Source: JAMLHH01 sp037189845 (GTDB taxonomy: Bacteria > Bacteroidota > Bacteroidia > Chitinophagales > JADIYW01). From it: 64,000 nucleotides of DNA. The translations under genes and the position numbers were made by a program. Below the pieces are notes generated by a model. That model did no database searches and was not told the DNA's origin. It was given only the letters and a program-made list of their open reading frames with translations. Of the stretch, positions 27,401 to 36,457 are shown in pieces. The DNA is taken from positions 639,015 to 703,014 of the forward strand of contig JBBCIS010000008.1 of assembly GCA_037189845.1 (NCBI GenBank), given 5' to 3'. Within the stretch, counting starts at the first letter, position 1; each line of letters opens with the position of its first letter.

Positions 27401-29990
27401 GTATAAAGTCAATGAAACTGTCAAGCTCAATATTCCGTCTTCAGCGACAGGTCGTTTGCTGATCACTATAGAAAACGGCAGCAAAGTGCTTCAACATTAC
27501 TGGGTGGAAGCAAAAGCAGGACAAACCGTCTTCCAGTTCAAAGCTACGGCTGACATGGCTCCCAACGTATATGCGCACGTAAGCCTTATACAACCACATG
27601 CACAGACTATCAACGACAGACCTATCAGGATGTATGGAATCATCCCTATCCACGTGCAGGATCCGCAGACTATATTGCAGCCTCGTCTGGCTGTAGCAGA
27701 TATTGTACGACCTGAACAGAATTTCAGCATCAAAGTATTTGAAGCCAATGGACAGGATATGGCATACTCATTAGCTATTGTAGATGAAGGATTGCTGAAT
27801 ATCACCCGATTTAAAACGCCTGATCCTCATGCTCATTTTTATGCAAAAGAAGCAATCGGTGTCAAAACATGGGATATTTTCGATCATGTCATGGGTTCTT
27901 TTGCCGGAAAATATGGACGTATCCTTACAATAGGTGGTGATGAAGGTCTGCTAAAAGATGCCAATGCCAACAAAGCCAACAGATTTCCTCCTGTGGTGAG
28001 ATATGTAGGAGTATTTGAATTGAAAAAGGGCGAAACCAAAACCCATACAGTTCGCCTGCCTCCATATTTCGGTTCGGTCAAAGTCATGCTGGTTGCTGCT
28101 AAAAATGCCAGATACGGATTTGCAGATAAATCAGTCACTGTCAGAAATCCACTGATGGTATATGCTACTGCTCCCCGTGTAGTCGGGCCGGGAGAAGAAG
28201 TCAGTATTCCGGTCACAGTTTTCGCTACTGAAAATTCTGTCAAAGATGTAAAAATCCAACTCTCCACCGGTAATCAACTGGAAATCACCAGCGGAACATC
28301 TCAGTCTGTGAGATTCGAAAAAACAGGAGAACAAACCATCTATTTCAAAGCCAGAGTCAGACAAACTACGGGAATCACTGATATACAGGTAAAAGCTTCT
28401 TCAGGAAGTATTTCTACAACAGACAAAATTCAGCTGGAAATCAGAAATCCAAATCCTCCGGTTACCAATGTAGTGTCTGAAAATCTTTCTGCCGGAGAAA
28501 CTAAAACGCTGACAGTAAAACCTATCGGAGTCGCAGCCAATGCTTCTGCTGTAGTAGAACTTTCGGCTGTGCCGCCATTGGAATTGAAAAAAAGAATGGG
28601 ATATCTCATCAGCTATCCTCACGGTTGCGTAGAACAAATTACCTCTACAGCATTTGCACAACTCTATCTGAATAAACTGACAGATGTCAGTAAAGCCCAA
28701 CAAAGTGAGATTGAAACCAATGTTAAAGCAACCATACAAAAACTCAAGGCATATCAGTTAGCAGACGGAAGTTTTGCATACTGGCCGGGAAATAACAGCA
28801 CTCATGAATGGGGTACCAACTACGCAGGGCATTTCTTACTGGAAGCTAAATCTATGGGCTATCAGATACCGGAAGAAATGTTTACAGCATGGCTGAAATC
28901 CATCCGTACCAAAGCCGAGAGATGGTCCATTCCTACACAAAGTCCTGCAATTTATTCCAGTGAAAAAACACAGGTATATCGCTTGTACTTGTTAGCACTG
29001 GCAGGCTCACCGCAAATCGGAGCTATGAACAGGCTGAAAGAATTTACTTATTTGTCAGATGAATCCAAATGGAGACTGGCTCTAGCTTACCAGTTGGCAG
29101 GATATGCCAAACAATCTGAAATGCTGATAAAAAATCTTTCACCACAAGTCACATACAAAGACGACAACGGCTTCACTTTTGGTTCACCGCAAAGAAATAA
29201 AGCCATGCAGCTGGAAGTTCTTACAGGATTGAAAAAACGTAACGATGCCCGTAAAGTCATGGAGGAAATTGCATCCGAATTATCTGCCGGTAACTGGATG
29301 AGCACGCAAACTACTGCATACAGTCTACTCGCCATTGCGAAATACACGGGAGCCGGAACAGATTTACCTCAGATAAATTCATCTGTGAAAGTCAATGGAA
29401 AACCAGTTACTGTGAATACAGGTAAAATCACAACACAGATACCACTGGATGTCAGAAAAGGCAGTGTAAATGTAGAAGTCAACAACAATGGAAATGGAAT
29501 ATTGTACGTAAAAGCTATCACAGAAGGTCAGCCGTTGCCCGGAGAAGCCGTTGGCGGTGCATCTTCTTCCAACCTGATGATACAGACAGATTATTTTGAC
29601 CTGACCGGAAAACCGATTAACCCTGCATCCCTCAAACAGGGAAAAGATTTCGTAGCTAGGATCAGAGTCACACATCCGGGACGTTTACAGACATACTCTA
29701 ATATTGCACTCTCTACCATATTCCCGAGTGGATGGGAAATCATCAATACCAGAGTCTGGGATGCCCAAAGCAGCTTCACGTCATCCGCATCTACCTATCA
29801 GGATATCCGCGATGACAGAGCTTACACTTATTTTGATTTGATTGCCGGACGCACCAATACCTATTACTTTATGCTCAATGCCGCCTATACCGGAAGATAC
29901 TATCTCCCATTGATATCAGCGGAAGCGATGTATGACAATACCATTTCAGCAAGAGAAAAAGGACAATGGGTGGAAGTAGTGCCGGAATAA
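24420..29990 (+). CDS. Bacterial alpha-2-macroglobulin lipoprotein with thioester
   Basis: A 1856-residue exported protein from ATG 24420; an upstream in-frame ATG at 24387 only adds residues before a good signal peptide. The lipobox GFTAC places lipidated Cys at about residue 28. The protein follows the plan of YfhM-type bacterial macroglobulins: N-terminal macroglobulin domains, an MG block after KGMIYGERGVWRPGDSLF, the A2M segment (YFGSVKVMLVAAKNARYGFA), and the thioester motif PHGCVEQITS at about residue 1400 in the alpha/alpha-toroid domain. The thioester Cys and Gln are both present, so it can trap proteases covalently in the periplasm. It precedes pbpC by 79 bp, the same partnership known in Escherichia coli, where the pair is thought to defend and repair the envelope. 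Confidence 0.95.
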   Translation: MLTFLLPNKNHWWLLSALLVIATGFTACQKKNIREVDNAFAAYIESYTTGTISKSSAIQIKLMPGLAGEHLLDEPLKENIFSFSPNIKGTTVWTDERTIEFRPEQDLQPGQLYDIKMELGKLAKVPKDFKLFQFNVKVMEPAFAVRQNGLITEGNSNTHMTLTGQIETADKEDSSKVQKILSAYLNKNSVPVKWTHDVTGRIHTFRIAQIKREKSATNLEITWDGAPIGSSLQDGILLEVPAIGDFKVINIVSVNEMDHYAKIQFSAPINGSSDLRGLITTNPGLELAFTIQGSEVLAYPPANNWGDFTLTVHPGIENIWNEKLPKKYSAAIHFEDRKPFVKILGKGEIIPTSGKIILPFEASNLKAVDVTIVKIFENNIPQFYQSNNYDEGNQLRRVAKPLLQKTIQLDEEKGLNLTRTNRFSFELGNVLKAEPGAMYRVTIGFRPEYALYNCPGGKTSDEYEDYEYYDNEYALDDDGRFWQNYDDYYPFGYSWENRDNPCHKSYYNKERWDTRNIIASNIGIVAKRGNDKSMFVFTSNLITAEPSAGTDIEILNYQQQIIFQGKTNNQGVLEFKCPEKPFLLIAKRANEKGYLKLDEGNTQLLSRFDVSGSETTNGIKGMIYGERGVWRPGDSLFINFILEDKGLNIPADHPVEFTLHTPQGQLFKKFIARSGISGIYTFKTATLPTSPTGNWTAKIKVGGATFEKRIKIETIMPNRLKIDLNIPGNQILQLGEKQTIQLNSMWLFGAPAQNLQAKADVTFTKEKEPFPAYKGYVFDDPSVYFNPVSKTVFEGKLNESGQATFTPDLKTEEKAPGMLKASFLIKVFEPGGAFSSDYSSFKYSPYKAYVGFKVPKGNDSWDYLQTGKSYQIPVVSLNGNGQPIPGTSSLTARLYKLEWRWWWDESGDNGSNYVSGNYKQLIKTEKIDISNGKGSFKTSVSSEAWGRYLLVVENEEGHSAGQVIYFDDPYWQTRSRSDDPNSETLLSFTSDKELYKVNETVKLNIPSSATGRLLITIENGSKVLQHYWVEAKAGQTVFQFKATADMAPNVYAHVSLIQPHAQTINDRPIRMYGIIPIHVQDPQTILQPRLAVADIVRPEQNFSIKVFEANGQDMAYSLAIVDEGLLNITRFKTPDPHAHFYAKEAIGVKTWDIFDHVMGSFAGKYGRILTIGGDEGLLKDANANKANRFPPVVRYVGVFELKKGETKTHTVRLPPYFGSVKVMLVAAKNARYGFADKSVTVRNPLMVYATAPRVVGPGEEVSIPVTVFATENSVKDVKIQLSTGNQLEITSGTSQSVRFEKTGEQTIYFKARVRQTTGITDIQVKASSGSISTTDKIQLEIRNPNPPVTNVVSENLSAGETKTLTVKPIGVAANASAVVELSAVPPLELKKRMGYLISYPHGCVEQITSTAFAQLYLNKLTDVSKAQQSEIETNVKATIQKLKAYQLADGSFAYWPGNNSTHEWGTNYAGHFLLEAKSMGYQIPEEMFTAWLKSIRTKAERWSIPTQSPAIYSSEKTQVYRLYLLALAGSPQIGAMNRLKEFTYLSDESKWRLALAYQLAGYAKQSEMLIKNLSPQVTYKDDNGFTFGSPQRNKAMQLEVLTGLKKRNDARKVMEEIASELSAGNWMSTQTTAYSLLAIAKYTGAGTDLPQINSSVKVNGKPVTVNTGKITTQIPLDVRKGSVNVEVNNNGNGILYVKAITEGQPLPGEAVGGASSSNLMIQTDYFDLTGKPINPASLKQGKDFVARIRVTHPGRLQTYSNIALSTIFPSGWEIINTRVWDAQSSFTSSASTYQDIRDDRAYTYFDLIAGRTNTYYFMLNAAYTGRYYLPLISAEAMYDNTISAREKGQWVEVVPE

Positions 29991-30069
29991 ATGAGTTTAA
30001 GGTTTAAAGTTTGAATTGTTTAAAGTTATGCTACAAAACACAACTAAGCATCAGCCATAACATGATGAT

Positions 30070-32457
30070 ATGCAATCGGCAACCGTGAACAAAATCAGCA
30101 ATAAAATCCGTCAATGGTCGGTGAAGAAAAAAATCTTTTACTCACTGGCTGTTGTTGTGTGTCTGATATTTTGGTTCAGTCTGCCAAGTCCACTTTTCAA
30201 AGTGCCCTACTCTTATATCATAGAAGATAACAAAGGTGATTTGATGGGTGCAATGGTTGCCTCTGATGGTCAATGGAGATTTCCCGAAAAAGAAGAAGTT
30301 CCGGAAAAATTTGCTCAGTGTCTGATTACATTTGAGGACAAAAGATTTTATTATCATCCCGGAGTAGATCCCATTGCTATTGGTAGAGCGTTTACCAATA
30401 ATCTGAAGAGTTCCAGAGTAGTCAGCGGTGCCAGTACCATCAATATGCAAGTCATTCGCCTGGCAAGAAGACAGGACAGGACGATTCTGCAAAAAATAAT
30501 AGAAATCTTTCTTGCACTCCACCTGCAACTGACACATTCTAAAAAAGAAGTGCTTGCGCTCTACGCCGCCCACGCACCTTTCGGAGGGAATGTGGTAGGG
30601 TTGGAAGCCGCATCATGGAGATATTACGGTCGTGAGCCCGAAGATCTGACCTGGGCAGAATCTGCAACTTTAGCAGTATTGCCCAACGCACCATCACTCA
30701 TTCATCCGGGGAAAAATAGAAATCATCTACTGGAAAAAAGAAACAGATTATTAGACAAGCTATTTGAAAACGGTATTATTGACGAAGCTACATTATTGTC
30801 TGCCAGAGAAGAACCTCTTCCCGAAAAGCCACACCCCTTACCTACTCTGGCTCCACACCTTTTACAGTGGTATAAAAAACAAACCAATAAAGGAATCTAT
30901 ACCGGAACTGCTGCTCGCCTGCGGTCTACGCTGGATATATCCGTACAGCAAAACGTACAGGATATTCTCTATCGTCACCATCTGGATTTAAAACAAAACA
31001 GTATCAACAATGCCTGCGCATTAGTTTTAGATGTTAAAAACGGAACAGTCATCTCCTATGTAGGTAATGTTTATGATGCTCAGAATAAAGACAACGCCAT
31101 GCATGTGGACATTATACGTGCCAGAAGAAGTCCCGGTAGTCTGCTGAAACCCATTCTCTATGCTGCGATGATGACCGACGGCCTCATTCTTCCCGATGCC
31201 CTCATTCCGGACATTCCGACACAGATGTCAGGATATGTACCTCAGAATTTTGATTTGAAATATGATGGGGCAGTCCGTGCTTCTCAGGTGGTTTCCCGTT
31301 CACTTAATATTCCATCAGTCAGAATGTTGCGCAGCTACAATTATATCCGCTTTCATCACCTGGTGACACTGCTGGGTATTACTACTTTTGACAAATCACC
31401 GGCACATTACGGACTATCCATGATATTAGGAGGCGGAGAAATCACCATGTGGGAAATCGCCGGATTATACGGTCATCTGGCACAACAATACAATCAAATC
31501 AATCGCTCTCATCAAAACAGCAAAGAATATACGTCACTGGACTGGACTTTTATCCGGACAGAAAAATCTCAGAAAAAAATCACTCAAACCCATCTGGACA
31601 ATGCTTCACTGGGATGGATGTTTGCGAGTATGGAAGATGTCATGCGACCGGGTGAAGAAGTATTCTGGCAGCAATTCATGTCATCCCGCCGTATCTCGTG
31701 GAAAACAGGCACGAGCTTTGGATTCAGAGATGCCTGGGCTATCGGTATCACACCTGAATATGTAGTAGCCGTCTGGACTGGCAATGCAAATGGCGAGGGC
31801 AGACCGGGACTCGTTGGTGTCAGGACAGCAGCACCTATATTATTTGAAATATTTGAAAAACTCCCACCAACAACATGGTTTGAGCAATCCAGACAAGGTA
31901 TATCACAGACATCTGTTTGTACACAAAGCGGTTTCAAAGCCAGCCCCAACTGTACATCAGTACAAAAAACAGTACCACAATCCACGCTAAAAAGCCCTCA
32001 ATGTCCGTATCATGTACAAATTCATCTAGATCAAAACGGTTACAGAGTCCATGACCAATGCGAATCACCCACAAATATGCACAGCAAAGGATGGTTTGTA
32101 CTGCCACCTGCCATAGAACAATATTACCGGCAAATACATTTTGACTACAAACCTTTACCACCTTATCGTTCAGATTGCCAGACCAGCAGTTCTTATAACG
32201 AAATGGAAATCGTGTATCCACCCAAAGATGCCAGAATTAAAGTTCCCCGTGAATTGGATGGACAATATGAAGCGGCCATCTTCCATGTAGCACATCGCAG
32301 AAATGACGCTACTATATACTGGAGTCTGAATGATGAATTTATAGCTACTACTACCGGAAATCACAAATTACCTTTCCGTCCTGAACCCGGCAAATATGTT
32401 CTCACCGTTACAGATGACCTTGGTGAACGCAAGCAGATATCTTTTGAAGTCAGGTGA
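30070..32457 (+). CDS. pbpC: Penicillin-binding protein 1C (bifunctional peptidoglycan synthase)
   Basis: A 795-residue inner-membrane protein with one N-terminal helix (about residues 22-38). The GT51 transglycosylase domain has the catalytic Glu89 in TFEDKRFYYHPGVD, then GASTINMQVIRLARR and APFGGNVVGLEAASWRYYGR. The transpeptidase domain has the nucleophile Ser357 in GSLLKP, SRSLNIPSV as the SxN box and KTGTS from Lys545. A C-terminal beta domain (from about residue 690, EIVYPPKDARIKVPREL) is the BiPBP_C module specific to PBP1C. It is paired with alpha-2-macroglobulin, consistent with wall repair. All catalytic residues are intact. Confidence 0.96.
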   Translation: MQSATVNKISNKIRQWSVKKKIFYSLAVVVCLIFWFSLPSPLFKVPYSYIIEDNKGDLMGAMVASDGQWRFPEKEEVPEKFAQCLITFEDKRFYYHPGVDPIAIGRAFTNNLKSSRVVSGASTINMQVIRLARRQDRTILQKIIEIFLALHLQLTHSKKEVLALYAAHAPFGGNVVGLEAASWRYYGREPEDLTWAESATLAVLPNAPSLIHPGKNRNHLLEKRNRLLDKLFENGIIDEATLLSAREEPLPEKPHPLPTLAPHLLQWYKKQTNKGIYTGTAARLRSTLDISVQQNVQDILYRHHLDLKQNSINNACALVLDVKNGTVISYVGNVYDAQNKDNAMHVDIIRARRSPGSLLKPILYAAMMTDGLILPDALIPDIPTQMSGYVPQNFDLKYDGAVRASQVVSRSLNIPSVRMLRSYNYIRFHHLVTLLGITTFDKSPAHYGLSMILGGGEITMWEIAGLYGHLAQQYNQINRSHQNSKEYTSLDWTFIRTEKSQKKITQTHLDNASLGWMFASMEDVMRPGEEVFWQQFMSSRRISWKTGTSFGFRDAWAIGITPEYVVAVWTGNANGEGRPGLVGVRTAAPILFEIFEKLPPTTWFEQSRQGISQTSVCTQSGFKASPNCTSVQKTVPQSTLKSPQCPYHVQIHLDQNGYRVHDQCESPTNMHSKGWFVLPPAIEQYYRQIHFDYKPLPPYRSDCQTSSSYNEMEIVYPPKDARIKVPRELDGQYEAAIFHVAHRRNDATIYWSLNDEFIATTTGNHKLPFRPEPGKYVLTVTDDLGERKQISFEVR

Positions 32458-32463
32458 TATTTC

Positions 32464-32680
32464 AGAGTGTTCGCATTTAACTTTTTAGTGAATATTCGAC
32501 GTCAATTATCCAAAGAGATGCCACGAATTCACTAATAAATGGATAAATCATTCCTGTAACTACCCCTGACAGGTAGTCTGGTTGTAAATAATGATAGTAA
32601 AAGATTTATATGCTACACCGAAAATTTCAATTCGTGTATTAGTGGCAAATAATAAGCTTTCAAATGCGAACGCCGTAGTG
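32464..32680. repeat. Inverted-repeat intergenic element (MITE-like)
   Basis: GTTCGCATTT near 32470 is complementary to AAATGCGAAC near 32661. Inside, CACGAATTCACTAATAAA near 32522 is answered by AATTCGTGTATTAGTGGCA near 32630. The element fills most of the gap between pbpC and tsaE and holds no gene. The phrase 'AATTCGTG...TTAGTGGCA' recurs in intergenic regions of many Bacteroidota, as far as I recall. Confidence 0.5.
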
Positions 32681-32707
32681 ATATTTCCATAAAATTTGAA
32701 ATGCAGC

Positions 32708-32715
32708 TATATTTG
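32708..32715 (+). promoter_or_regulatory. Candidate -7 box for tsaE-ald (TATATTTG)
   Basis: TATATTTG matches TAnnTTTG. It lies 2 bp before the first in-frame ATG (32718) and 20 bp before the second (32736). Because transcription would begin about 7 bp after the box, it argues for the second ATG as the real tsaE start. Confidence 0.4.
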
Positions 32716-32717
32716 CA

Positions 32718-33152
32718 ATGGATACGGAAAAACACATGAAAAAGACTTTTCAATATACATTAAAAGATATAGATAAGCTGGCAGGAGAAATGTTCCGATT
32801 AGCCGGAAACAGAAAAGTCTGGACATTCACAGGAGATCTGGGTGCCGGAAAAACAACCCTTATCAAAACCCTTGCTGCAAAATTAGGATCTGAAGATATT
32901 GTTTCCAGTCCTACTTACACCATCGCTAATCAGTATCTTTATCCGGGTGGAAGTATTTTTCATATAGACGCATACCGAATTGCCGATGATGAAGAAGCCT
33001 TTGATGCAGGGATAGAAGATATTATTGACAGCGGAGAATATGTCTGGATAGAATGGCCGCAAATGATTGAAAGCTTTTTACCTGACACACTTGTATCTAT
33101 TCAGATTTCAACCGATCCTGAATACCGTACTCTGGAACTGGAAATTATATAA
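32718..33152 (+). CDS. tsaE: tRNA threonylcarbamoyladenosine biosynthesis ATPase TsaE
   Basis: A 144-residue (or 138-residue if ATG 32736 is used) cytosolic ATPase. The P-loop GDLGAGKTT is at residues 39-47, switch-like SSPTYTIANQY follows, then HIDAYRI and YVWIEWPQ, all typical of TsaE/YjeE. It supports the TsaB-TsaD complex that makes t6A37 in ANN-decoding tRNAs. A candidate -7 box at 32708 favours the shorter form, as does the usual MKKTF-type start. The stop is 8 bp before ald, so the two are probably one transcript. Confidence 0.93.
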   Translation: MDTEKHMKKTFQYTLKDIDKLAGEMFRLAGNRKVWTFTGDLGAGKTTLIKTLAAKLGSEDIVSSPTYTIANQYLYPGGSIFHIDAYRIADDEEAFDAGIEDIIDSGEYVWIEWPQMIESFLPDTLVSIQISTDPEYRTLELEII

Positions 33153-33160
33153 TCTACGCT

Positions 33161-34372
33161 ATGGAAACTACACTGGAAAAAATAAAAAAAGAATTCAGCC
33201 TGACACCACAGGAAGCTCTGGCGGAAATTTTCCCGGTAAAAAGATCTCTTTTCATCGGAATACCTAAAGAAACAGAATTTCAGGAAAGAAGAATAGCGCT
33301 GACTCCAAACTCTGTAGCATCGCTGGTCAGTCAGGGACATCGAATCACTATTGAAGCCGGAGCAGGAGAAAATTCCAACTTTGAAGACAATGAATATACA
33401 GAAGCCGGAGCTCAGCTTGTAAGCTCAAAAGAAGAAGTCTACAAAGCCAATCTCATTCTGAAAACTGCTCCTATTTTGGCTCAGGATGTTCAGCATTTCC
33501 AGAACAATCAAACGATTTTGTCGCCGATTCTTTTACCATCTTTAGATAAAAATACACTCAAAAGACTAATGCAGCTGAAAGTCAACGCATTGGCTTACGA
33601 ATACATAAAAACTGACGACAATTATTTTCCTTATATAGACTCCATGGGCGATATTGCCGGAAGTTATTCCATCATCCTTGCAGGTAAATATCTCAGCAAT
33701 GGATACGGCAAAGGTGTCTTGCTCGGCGGAATAGCAGGACAACCGCCATGCAAAGTACTGATTATCGGAGCCGGGAATGTAGGTCTTGCAGCAGTAAAAT
33801 CTGCAATTGGCCTCGGTGCACAGGTTCAGATTTTTGACGACAATATCAGATTGCTCAATCAGGCAAAAGAACATCTGGGTAATAATCTTTATACTTCTGT
33901 AATCGATCCGCTCAACTTAAAGAAAAATCTCAGCCGGGCAGATGTAGTGATCGGGGCATTGCACAATATTGATGGGCAGACTCCAAAAATCGTTACAGAA
34001 TCCATGGTCGCACAGATGAAAAAAGGAGCTGTGATTATTGACACATGTATTGACCACGGAGGTTGCTTTGAAACATCCAGAGTTACCAACCTGGACAATC
34101 CTATCTTTATCAAGCACGGAGTCATTCATTACTGTGTGCCTAATATCACTTCTGATACATCCCGGACCGCATCGTATGCAATGAGCAACCTGCTATCTCC
34201 TATTATCCGAAAAATGGGGCAATCCGGAGGCATTGAGCAGTTCATCAGAGCTGATCAACATTTCAGAAACAGTGTTTATCTTTACAAAGGAACTATCACA
34301 AAAGACTTTATTGCTCATAAATATGAATTGAAATATACGGATCTCAATCTCCTGATGACAACAGATTTCTAG
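33161..34372 (+). CDS. ald: Alanine dehydrogenase
   Basis: A 403-residue enzyme of the alanine dehydrogenase/transhydrogenase alpha family, which interconverts L-alanine with pyruvate and ammonia using NAD. FIGIPKETEFQERRIALTPN is the conserved N-terminal pyruvate-binding region, preceded by about 30 extra residues that are usual in Bacteroidota versions. The NAD-binding Rossmann motif is VLIIGAGNVGLAAVKSAIGLGA. The substrate region YEYIKTDDNYFPYIDSMGDIAGSYS differs from the Bacillus type, as in other Bacteroidota. Co-transcribed with tsaE. Confidence 0.88.
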   Translation: METTLEKIKKEFSLTPQEALAEIFPVKRSLFIGIPKETEFQERRIALTPNSVASLVSQGHRITIEAGAGENSNFEDNEYTEAGAQLVSSKEEVYKANLILKTAPILAQDVQHFQNNQTILSPILLPSLDKNTLKRLMQLKVNALAYEYIKTDDNYFPYIDSMGDIAGSYSIILAGKYLSNGYGKGVLLGGIAGQPPCKVLIIGAGNVGLAAVKSAIGLGAQVQIFDDNIRLLNQAKEHLGNNLYTSVIDPLNLKKNLSRADVVIGALHNIDGQTPKIVTESMVAQMKKGAVIIDTCIDHGGCFETSRVTNLDNPIFIKHGVIHYCVPNITSDTSRTASYAMSNLLSPIIRKMGQSGGIEQFIRADQHFRNSVYLYKGTITKDFIAHKYELKYTDLNLLMTTDF

Positions 34373-34481
34373 AAAGTGGCTGCAATCTGAGAAACTTACA
34401 ATAATTGAGCTATTTTAAAATTACAACTGGTATTAATTCTCAAATCCTCAAAAAGCTTCAGGACTTTCTTATTTTTGTTAT

Positions 34482-35681
34482 ATGGCAAATATCCAATTTG
34501 TGCTCTACGACGGAGAAGAAAGACAATCGCTCCTTCCTCTCACATATACACGTGCAATTGCAGATATAAGAATCGGAATTTTAAAGATTCATGAAAAATG
34601 GAATCTGGCTCTGGACGACAATTGCAGTGTTCTTGCACACCATTACCTACAATTAAAATATCCTTTTACTGCAAAGAATGAAGCCATCTTCATCAATGCA
34701 TCTGTACTGCCGGACAAAGATATATCAGACAGTGTTTCAACCCTTGAAGCCGGTCACGCTTTAATTTCTGAAAACGGAAAAGTAATAGCTCTCAGGCCTG
34801 ATCAGAATATCTCCACGCTCAACCACCTGTACATGCTGGGAAAGACTTTAAAGAAGAAAGTATATACCCACACATTTACCTCGCTGCAGCATCCCTGGGA
34901 TATCTTTACCTATAACGGATCACAGATCCAGGCGGATGTCAGAGCGATGAAATTAGAGCCGAACGGGCATCTCCTCGAAAAAAATAACAAGGTTCTGAAT
35001 CCTGAAAATATTTACGTAGAAGAAGGTGCAACAGCGCTTTGGGCAATGTTAAATGCAGACAAGGGCCCTATCTATCTGGGAAAAGATTCAGAAGTCATGG
35101 AAGGTGCCATCATCAAAGGAAATACTGCGCTTTGTGAACATTCCGGCATCAAAATGGGTGCAAAAATATATGGTGACACCACCATAGGTCCGCACAGTAA
35201 AGTGGGCGGTGAGATAGGAAATAGTGTCATCTTTGGCTACAGCAATAAAGGTCATGACGGTTATCTGGGTAATTCTGTTATGGGTGAATGGTGCAATCTT
35301 GGTGCAGATACAAACAACTCTAACCTGAAAAATAATTACAGTACAGTAAAAGTATGGTCCTACCCTGCTGCAAAAGAGATCAATACCGGATTACAATTTT
35401 GCGGATTAATTATGGGTGATCATTCCAAATGCGGCATCAATACCATGTTCAATACCGGAACCGTGGTCGGCGTTTCTGCCAATATCTACGGCGGTGGATT
35501 TCCTCCAAAATTCATTCCTTCATTTTCCTGGGGTGGAAGCAACGGCCTGATCCCTTACGAATTTGAAAAAGCAATTGAAACTGCAGGCAGAGTAATGGCA
35601 AGAAGGAATATTGAGCTAACAGATATAGAACAGCAGATTTTATGGCAGGTATATGAGGACAGTTCAATTTTTAGAAAGTAA
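34482..35681 (+). CDS. GlmU-like putative sugar nucleotidyltransferase
   Basis: A 399-residue protein. The N-terminus MANIQFVLYDGEERQSLLPL, TRAIADIRIGILKIHEKW resembles a Bacteroidota family labelled 'GlmU family' or 'putative sugar nucleotidyltransferase'. The C-terminal half is a left-handed beta-helix (hexapeptide repeats such as AIIKGNTALCEHSGIKMGAK, IYGDTTIGPHSKVGGEIGNS). The N-terminal lobe lacks a clear pyrophosphorylase signature, so nucleotidyl transfer is not certain; acyl transfer by the helix is possible. It opens a seven-gene run: tpiA begins 9 bp after its stop. Confidence 0.85.
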   Translation: MANIQFVLYDGEERQSLLPLTYTRAIADIRIGILKIHEKWNLALDDNCSVLAHHYLQLKYPFTAKNEAIFINASVLPDKDISDSVSTLEAGHALISENGKVIALRPDQNISTLNHLYMLGKTLKKKVYTHTFTSLQHPWDIFTYNGSQIQADVRAMKLEPNGHLLEKNNKVLNPENIYVEEGATALWAMLNADKGPIYLGKDSEVMEGAIIKGNTALCEHSGIKMGAKIYGDTTIGPHSKVGGEIGNSVIFGYSNKGHDGYLGNSVMGEWCNLGADTNNSNLKNNYSTVKVWSYPAAKEINTGLQFCGLIMGDHSKCGINTMFNTGTVVGVSANIYGGGFPPKFIPSFSWGGSNGLIPYEFEKAIETAGRVMARRNIELTDIEQQILWQVYEDSSIFRK

Positions 35682-35690
35682 AAATCCGGC

Positions 35691-36455
35691 ATGAGAAAAA
35701 ATATAGTAGCAGCGAACTGGAAAATGAACAAAACGGATCAGGAGGCGAATGATTTCATTCAGACCTTTATCAATAGTGACAGCATCCATCAGCTCAACGA
35801 CTCTAAGCAGGTCATCATCGCAACACCATATATCTATTTAAAAGATACCGTTCAGGCGGTTAAAGATATTCCTTATGTTTTTATAGCAGCCCAAAATTGC
35901 CATCAGGAACAAAAAGGAGCATTTACGGGCGAAATTTCCGCAGCTCAGTTAAACTCCATCGGAGTTACTCATGTCATAGTCGGACACAGTGAACGCAGAC
36001 AATATTTTCAGGAAACAGATAGTCAGATTCTTCAAAAAGTCAACAATATCCTACAACTGAACATGACTCCCGTTTTTTGCTGTGGAGAATCTTTAGAGCA
36101 AAGAGAATCAGTAAATTACAAAGAATTTATACAATCTCAGTTAAACAATTCTGTTTTTCAGCTATCACCCGAAGATTTTTCAAAGATCATCATTGCCTAC
36201 GAACCTATCTGGGCAATCGGAACAGGTAAAACAGCAACGACAGAACAGGCCCAGGAAGTACATCAATTGATCCGTTCTGCCATTGCTAAAAAATTTGGCA
36301 TTAATATCGCTCAGTCAACTACTATTCTGTACGGAGGCAGCTGCAACGCACAAAATGCCGGTTCACTCTTTAGTCAGCCGGATGTAGACGGCGGACTCAT
36401 TGGCGGAGCATCTCTTGTAACAGAAGAATTTGAAAAAATTATCTTATCCATATAA
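35691..36455 (+). CDS. tpiA: Triosephosphate isomerase
   Basis: A 254-residue TIM-barrel enzyme that interconverts dihydroxyacetone phosphate and glyceraldehyde-3-phosphate in glycolysis. The catalytic residues are all visible: Lys11 in ANWKMN, His99 in VIVGHSERR and Glu171 in AYEPIWAIGTGK. The phosphate-binding loops YGGSCN and GGLIGGASL are also present. Length is standard. It sits 9 bp after the GlmU-like gene and 2 bp before prmA. Confidence 0.98.
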   Translation: MRKNIVAANWKMNKTDQEANDFIQTFINSDSIHQLNDSKQVIIATPYIYLKDTVQAVKDIPYVFIAAQNCHQEQKGAFTGEISAAQLNSIGVTHVIVGHSERRQYFQETDSQILQKVNNILQLNMTPVFCCGESLEQRESVNYKEFIQSQLNNSVFQLSPEDFSKIIIAYEPIWAIGTGKTATTEQAQEVHQLIRSAIAKKFGINIAQSTTILYGGSCNAQNAGSLFSQPDVDGGLIGGASLVTEEFEKIILSI

Positions 36456-36457
36456 TC

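Noticed and set aside
34470..34477. TATTTTTG before the GlmU-like gene as a -7 promoter box
   Set aside because: It ends only 4 bp before the ATG, which would put the transcription start inside the start codon; no later start fits homologues.
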